Part shown: positions 15,041 through 17,733 of the stretch, piece by piece | How the letters are laid out: each line of letters starts with the position of its first letter | Position numbering within the stretch: the stretch's first letter is position 1 | DNA from: an uncultured Oscillospiraceae bacterium | GTDB lineage: Bacteria; Bacillota; Clostridia; UBA1381 | DNA length: 17,733 nucleotides | NCBI GenBank assembly: GCA_945876665.1 | Contig: CAMCPC010000003.1 | Coordinates: 1-17,733 of the forward strand | Reading direction: 5' to 3' | Notes under the pieces: model-generated | What the model was told of the DNA's origin: nothing | The model's input: the letters and a program-made list of their open reading frames with translations, nothing else | The model's database searches: none | Made by a program: the position numbers and the translations under genes

Positions 15041-15233
15041 TGTTAGGACTCCTTAATGTGTTTATATTTGCCTTACGGCTGGTGCGGGAAGTGCGGTTCG
15101 AGCGCACGTTATAATGGAGGCTGTTATTGCTTTTCTGTAAGCTATTCCCGCGTGTCGGGGCTTTTTCGCCCAAACACATCAAAAGTTGTACCAATCATGT
15201 TGCCACTATTGTGGGCTTTTATTTGGTGATAAT
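15041..15233 (-). promoter_or_regulatory. Structured leader of the replication operon
   Basis: About 190 nt of non-coding transcript separate the promoter from the first gene. Read on the minus strand, hairpins are GGGC-GAAAAA-GCCC (15171-15158), CCCG-ACACG-CGGG (15159-15147), GTGCG-CTCGAAC-CGCAC (15107-15091), and GCC-GTAA-GGC with a GNRA-type loop (15079-15070). The first two share bases and cannot form together, so the leader can switch between shapes. GCCCA near 15217-15213 can also pair with TGGGC near 15172-15168. No known riboswitch class is recognised. Confidence 0.5.
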
Positions 15234-15262
15234 AGTATATCACATTTTTGTGCCTTTGTCAA
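15234..15262 (-). promoter_or_regulatory. Replication-operon promoter
   Basis: On the minus strand: -35 TTGACA (15262-15257), a 17-nt spacer, and -10 TATACT (15239-15234), with TGTGA before the -10. The -35 and spacer lie inside the 3' end of the preceding gene, whose stop is at 15242-15240. Confidence 0.85.
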
Positions 15263-15491
15263 TAGTTTTGTGAGAAAATTTCCCCTTATTTTTGAAAGAA
15301 TTTTCTACATAATCTGTCAATCTATCCCATTTAATCGAGATTAATTCGTATGGTGTTGTCGCGTTTGGCGGCAGGATGGTGTGAATTTTGGTAAGGGCTT
15401 CTTTAGCGGTATAGGCTTTAATTGTGTGGACTGTGATTTTGTGCGGCGAGCCGTAAGGTGCTATTTTGATAATATAGGTTCGTTGTGGCAT
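15240..15491 (-). CDS. Early protein of unknown function
   Basis: I do not recognise this 83-residue protein. It is basic: MPQRTYIIKIAPYGSPHKIT, then VHTIKAYTAKEALTKIHTIL, then YELISIKWDRLTDYVENSF, ending KGKFSHKTIDKGTKM. The first 65 residues suggest strand-strand-helix-strand. An upstream in-frame ATG at 15515 exists, but the ATG at 15491 has AAGGAGA just before it and is preferred. The replication-operon promoter overlaps its last codons, so reading through this gene could affect that promoter. Confidence 0.65.
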   Translation of the reverse strand: MPQRTYIIKIAPYGSPHKITVHTIKAYTAKEALTKIHTILPPNATTPYELISIKWDRLTDYVENSFKNKGKFSHKTIDKGTKM

Positions 15492-15511
15492 AGTGTCTCC
15501 TTGTGAATTTG

Positions 15512-15652
15512 TCATGGATTGATATAATTGTTCCTTATTAATCGTAGCATTTTAATAATTCGAGATGGGCGATATGAATAAATGTTATGTGTATCAAATC
15601 TGAAATATTTGAATGATACAATATAATTTAACCCGTTTATTTTAATCTTCAT
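15512..15652 (-). CDS. Possible 46-residue small protein
   Basis: An ATG directly behind the third copy of the repeated spacer opens a frame reading MKIKINGLNYIVSFKYFRFD, then THNIYSYRPSRIIKMLRLIR, then NNYINP. It is basic and may form strands and a helix. Unlike the genes behind the other two spacer copies, it lacks the GCGAAAGGAAA ribosome site, having GGGCATATAAC instead. It ends before the preferred start of the next gene. It may be real, weakly translated, or the remnant of a gene replaced after duplication. Confidence 0.35.
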   Translation of the reverse strand: MKIKINGLNYIVSFKYFRFDTHNIYSYRPSRIIKMLRLIRNNYINP

Positions 15653-15659
15653 GTTATAT

Positions 15660-15683
15660 GCCCGTGTTGCCGTTAGCTCAGCA
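15660..15683 (-). repeat. Spacer repeat, copy 3 of 3
   Basis: A 23-bp sequence beginning CCCGTGTTGCCG on the plus strand and containing GTTAGCTCAGC recurs here, at 16209-16231 and at 16590-16612. This copy ends the Cse60-like gene and precedes the 46-residue frame, but lacks the attached ribosome site. Confidence 0.85.
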
Positions 15684-15688
15684 AGATA

Positions 15689-15856
15689 TTATTTAGTATA
15701 GTCATGATAAATAATATGCACTATATACTGCCTATCATTACGTTCAAAAATAATAGATAATAAATCATCTTCTACTAATTCCAAAAAGGCATTAACGGCA
15801 GAATCAAATTCTTCTGCATTGCGATTTACGATTGTTTTAATTTGTGTTATTTTCAT
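15689..15856 (-). CDS. Small Cse60-like protein
   Basis: This 55-residue gene directly follows the previous one (stop TAA and start ATG adjacent), with AAGGTGG inside the upstream coding end as ribosome site. The protein begins MKITQIKTIVNRNAEEFDSA, has the helix VNAFLELVEDD, and ends in strands LLSIIFERND and QYIVHIIYHD. The strand-helix-strand-strand design resembles the small Cse60 sporulation-protein family, also found in phages and mobile elements, where its job is unknown. The resemblance is from memory. Tight spacing to both neighbours supports it as a real gene. Confidence 0.65.
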   Translation of the reverse strand: MKITQIKTIVNRNAEEFDSAVNAFLELVEDDLLSIIFERNDRQYIVHIIYHDYTK

Positions 15857-16189
15857 TTAATACGCCACCTTGTAAAAATGTGAATTTGCAAAATGAACAA
15901 TATCCGTGTAATGTTCATTAAATCCAAATTTTTCAGATATCCGTTGTGAAATACTTTGGTATGTTGCAATGTCTTTTTCGGTAAATTCAAGGGTTTTTTC
16001 GTAAATAGTTATTCGAAAAACATTGAATAACGGACGGTTAAAACAATTTGAATCATTGACAATTTGTGCGTACTTTTCTGCTATTTCGACTGCTTCTGTT
16101 TGAGCATTTGCTAATTCTTGTGCGGACAGCTCATAAAAATCTGCATAATTCGGGTGATTTAGTTCAATATGTGCTATGTAACGTTTCAT
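15857..16189 (-). CDS. Early protein, tandem paralogue B
   Basis: This 110-residue protein differs from its right-hand neighbour at about 16 positions. It begins MKRYIAHIELNHPNYADFYE, then LSAQELANAQTEAVEIAEKY (about 21-41), FNVFRITIYEKTLEFTEKD (about 55-73), and FANSHFYKVAY. Strand, long helix, strands and helix suggest a compact alpha/beta protein. Most changes are conservative, and neither copy is broken, so both are probably used. Function unknown; early phage genes of this size often target host proteins. The spacer repeat with GCGAAAGGAAA supplies its ribosome site, although a few bases farther from the ATG than for copy A. Confidence 0.75.
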   Translation of the reverse strand: MKRYIAHIELNHPNYADFYELSAQELANAQTEAVEIAEKYAQIVNDSNCFNRPLFNVFRITIYEKTLEFTEKDIATYQSISQRISEKFGFNEHYTDIVHFANSHFYKVAY

Positions 16190-16208
16190 AGGTTAATTTT
16201 TCCTTTCG

Positions 16209-16231
16209 CCCGTGTTGCCGTTAGCTCAGCA
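16209..16231 (-). repeat. Spacer repeat, copy 2 of 3
   Basis: Identical 23-bp sequence to 15661-15683, placed between the two paralogues and joined on the minus strand to GCGAAAGGAAA, the ribosome site of paralogue B. TTGC and GCAA at its edges allow a small hairpin. Confidence 0.85.
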
Positions 16232-16239
16232 AGTTATTC

Positions 16240-16572
16240 TTAATATTCTACCTTGTAAAAGCGCGAATTTGCATAATGCGCTATATCGGTATAGTGTTCA
16301 TAAAAGCCGTGTTTTTCAGAAATTCGTTGCGAAACGCTTTGATATGTTGCAATGCCTTTTTCAGTAAATTCAAGTGTTTTTTCGTAAATAGTTATGCGAA
16401 AAACATTGAATAACGGACGGTCAAAACAATTTGATTCGTTGGCAATAAGAGCGTATTTTTCTGCTGTTTCAACTGCTTCTATTTGAGCGTTTGCTAATTC
16501 TTGTGCGGACAGCTCACAAAAATCTTCATAATTCGGATGGTTTAGTTCAATATGTGCAATGTATCGCTTCAT
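16240..16572 (-). CDS. Early protein, tandem paralogue A
   Basis: This 110-residue protein is the promoter-proximal copy of a tandem pair. It begins MKRYIAHIELNHPNYEDFCE and ends YANSRFYKVEY. Compared with copy B it has Cys19 in place of Tyr, and His88 and Tyr91 in place of Phe and Asn, so the C-terminal third has changed most. The duplicated block includes the upstream spacer and ribosome site as well as the gene, showing duplication of a whole expression unit. I do not recognise the family. Confidence 0.75.
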   Translation of the reverse strand: MKRYIAHIELNHPNYEDFCELSAQELANAQIEAVETAEKYALIANESNCFDRPLFNVFRITIYEKTLEFTEKGIATYQSVSQRISEKHGFYEHYTDIAHYANSRFYKVEY

Positions 16573-16589
16573 ATATTAATTTCCTTTCG

Positions 16590-16612
16590 CCCGTGTTGCC
16601 GTTAGCTCAGCA
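16590..16612 (-). repeat. Spacer repeat, copy 1 of 3
   Basis: Same 23-bp sequence, between the 75-residue gene and paralogue A, again joined to GCGAAAGGAAA. On the plus strand its GCCGTTAGCTCAG resembles the start and D-arm of a tRNA, but no tRNA follows. Confidence 0.85.
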
Positions 16613-16617
16613 GGTTA

Positions 16618-16845
16618 TTATAATAAATCTAACAAATTAATTTTGTGCGTTTTCTTTTTCGCTCTTGTTTTGGGTTTATAACCGACTAAACAGCTATTAC
16701 ATATTTGTGCGGTTAATCCTTCCCTAATTTGTAAATATGTATAACGTGAATTTTGACTAATTATTTCATATTTTTGCCCTGCGGAAATAACTCCATATCC
16801 GTTTAATTCGACGTCTTTTGATAATGTTGCATATTTGCGCTTCAT
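16618..16845 (-). CDS. Small basic early protein of unknown function
   Basis: This 75-residue protein is not recognised. The N-terminal 50 residues look like a small beta domain (SKDVELNGYGVISAGQKYEI, then YTYLQIREGLTAQICNSCL), perhaps SH3-like. The end is strongly basic (YKPKTRAKKKTHKINLLDLL), which may bind nucleic acid. A CNSC pair could hold a metal or disulfide but is alone. Ribosome site GAGGT overlaps the stop region of the upstream gene. Confidence 0.6.
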   Translation of the reverse strand: MKRKYATLSKDVELNGYGVISAGQKYEIISQNSRYTYLQIREGLTAQICNSCLVGYKPKTRAKKKTHKINLLDLL

Positions 16846-16854
16846 AATTTTACC

Positions 16855-17250
16855 TCATTTCTGTAAAGATATAATATGCCTGATTGCCTGATATGCGCCG
16901 CGGTACATTACATCAAGCCATGTTTCGCGGCTGTTCGGATTGCGTTCGCCGTTTTTGACGCGTTTCAGCTCGGACGGCGTGCAGAAATTTTCTGCTATAT
17001 CGGAGTCATAAATTAAGAAGCAACCACCATCAACGGCTTCACGAAGTGAAACGTTGTAAAAATGTTTTGAAAAATCGTCTACGCGATTAAAATGCGGCGC
17101 GTCGTTGCCGTCGTTGTCTTCAAGAATTTCGCGGATAATATCCATTGCAATATTATTCACGCCACGCGCCCACGCGGAACGCGGTTTTTCTTGAATTAAA
17201 AGGTTATGAATTTCGGAATAAGTTTTTGGCGTTTTGTTTGCGTTTGTCAT
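16855..17250 (-). CDS. Conserved-looking early protein (DUF7222-like)
   Basis: This 131-residue protein starts MTNANKTPKTYSEIHNLL. A longer frame from 17295 exists, but the ATG at 17250 has AAAGGAAA before it and is preferred. The core holds SAWARGVNNIAMDIIREIL, VSLREAVDGGCFLIYDSDIA, ENFCTPSELKRVKNGERNPN, and RETWLDVMYRGAYQAIRHI. The GGCFLIYD-IA--CTPSE and NGE-NPNSRETWLDV blocks match, as I recall, a family found in gut plasmids and phages near anti-restriction genes. Function not known to me. An early, host-interacting role is an inference from position. Confidence 0.6.
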   Translation of the reverse strand: MTNANKTPKTYSEIHNLLIQEKPRSAWARGVNNIAMDIIREILEDNDGNDAPHFNRVDDFSKHFYNVSLREAVDGGCFLIYDSDIAENFCTPSELKRVKNGERNPNSRETWLDVMYRGAYQAIRHIISLQK

Positions 17251-17324
17251 TGTTTTTTTCCTTTCGCGCTGTCTCATCAGTAACACGGAGCGCACCCGTA
17301 TTATACGCCCGCAGGCGTTTCGAC
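17251..17324 (-). other. Hairpin-rich intergenic gap with a lone -10-like box
   Basis: On the minus strand ACGCC-TGCG-GGCGT forms a small hairpin, directly followed by a TATAAT-like sequence and ACGG...CCGT around GTGCGCTC. No good -35 lies 17 nt before the TATAAT, so a promoter here would be weak. The downstream end carries the ribosome site of the next gene. Confidence 0.4.
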
Positions 17325-17567
17325 TTATTTTAAGAGCATTCTATAAATGTCAAAATCTGGGGTATATACAACATGAATCAGGTCACCGGTCGGTGTAAAT
17401 GTTGCAGATAGAATAACTTCACCCGAATCTGCGGGCATGGTTGAAATTGAAATAGGATACGTTTCTTCACCTACGTCAATAACATAGTCCCAACCGGATA
17501 AACGAATGTTGTCACGTTCAGTGTGTGAGATAGGGCGGACGCGTGTAAGTGTGTTAGTGTTTGTCAT
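17325..17567 (-). CDS. First early gene, unknown function
   Basis: This 80-residue protein is the first behind the right-end promoter. It reads MTNTNTLTRVRPISHTERDN, then SGWDYVIDVGEETYPISIST, then GEVILSATFTPTGDLIHVVY, ending in FDIYRMLLK. It is acidic with predicted beta strands, and not recognised. Immediate-early placement behind a consensus promoter is typical of phage proteins that act on the host. Ribosome site GAGAGGT is well placed. Confidence 0.65.
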   Translation of the reverse strand: MTNTNTLTRVRPISHTERDNIRLSGWDYVIDVGEETYPISISTMPADSGEVILSATFTPTGDLIHVVYTPDFDIYRMLLK

Positions 17568-17594
17568 GGTGTTTACCTCTCTTTCATTGTCTCT

Positions 17595-17623
17595 ATTATA
17601 TCACATTCAAGCGCGTTTGTCAA
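17595..17623 (-). promoter_or_regulatory. Right-end early promoter, perfect consensus
   Basis: On the minus strand: -35 TTGACA (17623-17618), a 17-nt spacer, and -10 TATAAT (17600-17595), with TGTGA just before the -10. It drives the small early genes and possibly reads on toward the replication operon. Confidence 0.87.
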
Positions 17624-17733
17624 TACCTTTTCGAAAAAATTTTGATTTTTTCGCATTTTTTTTTGACGGTTCATTGTAAGCCGTAGGGCAAATAGCGCAG
17701 CCCTGCACCATGAACTGACCCGCGGAGCCGTAG
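17624..17733. repeat. Right-end non-coding region with repeated AGCCGTAG motif
   Basis: Behind the promoter lies an A/T-rich stretch, then GC-rich sequence to the window edge. AGCCGTAG occurs at 17679-17686 and again as the last 8 bases, 47 nt apart, so the window may stop inside a tandem repeat. GGTTCAT (17668-17674) can pair with ATGAACT (17710-17716), and AGGGC with GCCCT inside it. A near-copy of AGCCGTA(G)GGCAAATA is in the leader at 15080-15065 on the other strand. No gene is visible. Confidence 0.55.

Noticed and set aside
15091..15107. T-arm of a tRNA (stem around GTTCGAG)
   Set aside because: The loop is shifted by one base compared with a true T-loop, and no acceptor or anticodon stem can be built around it.
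14976..15194. 72-residue minus-strand frame in the replication leader
   Set aside because: Low-complexity Asn/Arg/Thr/Ser-rich translation, no ribosome site, overlaps a better gene and structured RNA.
15660..16612. tRNA genes suggested by GCCGTTAGCTCAG in the three spacers
   Set aside because: Only the first part and D-arm resemble a tRNA; there is no anticodon arm, T-arm or closing stem.
15660..16612. CRISPR array from the three repeats
   Set aside because: The repeats are separated by whole genes, not by short spacers, and no cas genes are present.
1..17733. Integrase, repressor or attachment site indicating a temperate phage
   Set aside because: None seen; gene content is that of a strictly lytic phage.

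Overview
The window reads as most of the genome of a small phi29-like podovirus with protein-primed DNA replication. It carries a family B polymerase of the protein-primed type, a candidate terminal protein, a gp16-type packaging ATPase, gp8-like capsid, gp9-like tail knob, and gp10- and gp11-like collar proteins. A low-GC genome, strong GGAGG-type ribosome sites, and a GH25 endolysin ending in an SLH-like cell-wall motif suggest a Firmicutes host, perhaps a gut clostridium. Assignment to Salasmaviridae, Guelinviridae or an unnamed relative cannot be settled from this sequence alone.

Layout, read right to left because nearly all genes lie on the minus strand. (1) 17733-15240: a right-end repeat region, a strong promoter, then small early genes. 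These include a tandem duplication, a recurring 23-bp spacer and one short gene (15689-15856) that is easy to miss. (2) 15262-11267: a second strong promoter, a structured leader of about 190 nt, then the replication operon: a conserved small protein, a candidate single-stranded-DNA-binding protein, terminal protein, DNA polymerase, and a sigma-region-4-like regulator. (3) 11265-9952: the only plus-strand unit. It has its own promoter, the packaging ATPase, a candidate packaging RNA (pRNA), and a shared terminator. (4) 9998-117: a perfect-consensus promoter, then the late operon: XhlA-like protein, holin, scaffold, major capsid, tail knob, upper collar, lower collar, appendage proteins and endolysin.

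The replication operon copies the linear genome from protein-primed ends. The late operon builds the prohead, whose connector would dock the ATPase and the candidate pRNA for packaging. Tail knob and appendages recognise the cell, and holin plus endolysin release progeny. Neighbouring genes overlap or nearly touch, with stop and start codons sharing bases.

The most interesting points are: a candidate pRNA encoded directly behind the ATPase gene, with the helix order of phi29 pRNA; a virion appendage protein with a complete tyrosine-phosphatase active site; stable hairpins placed just after the capsid gene and the candidate SSB gene; four promoters with the same extended architecture; and a recurring right-end motif. 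No inverted terminal repeat is visible, so at least one true genome end is probably missing.
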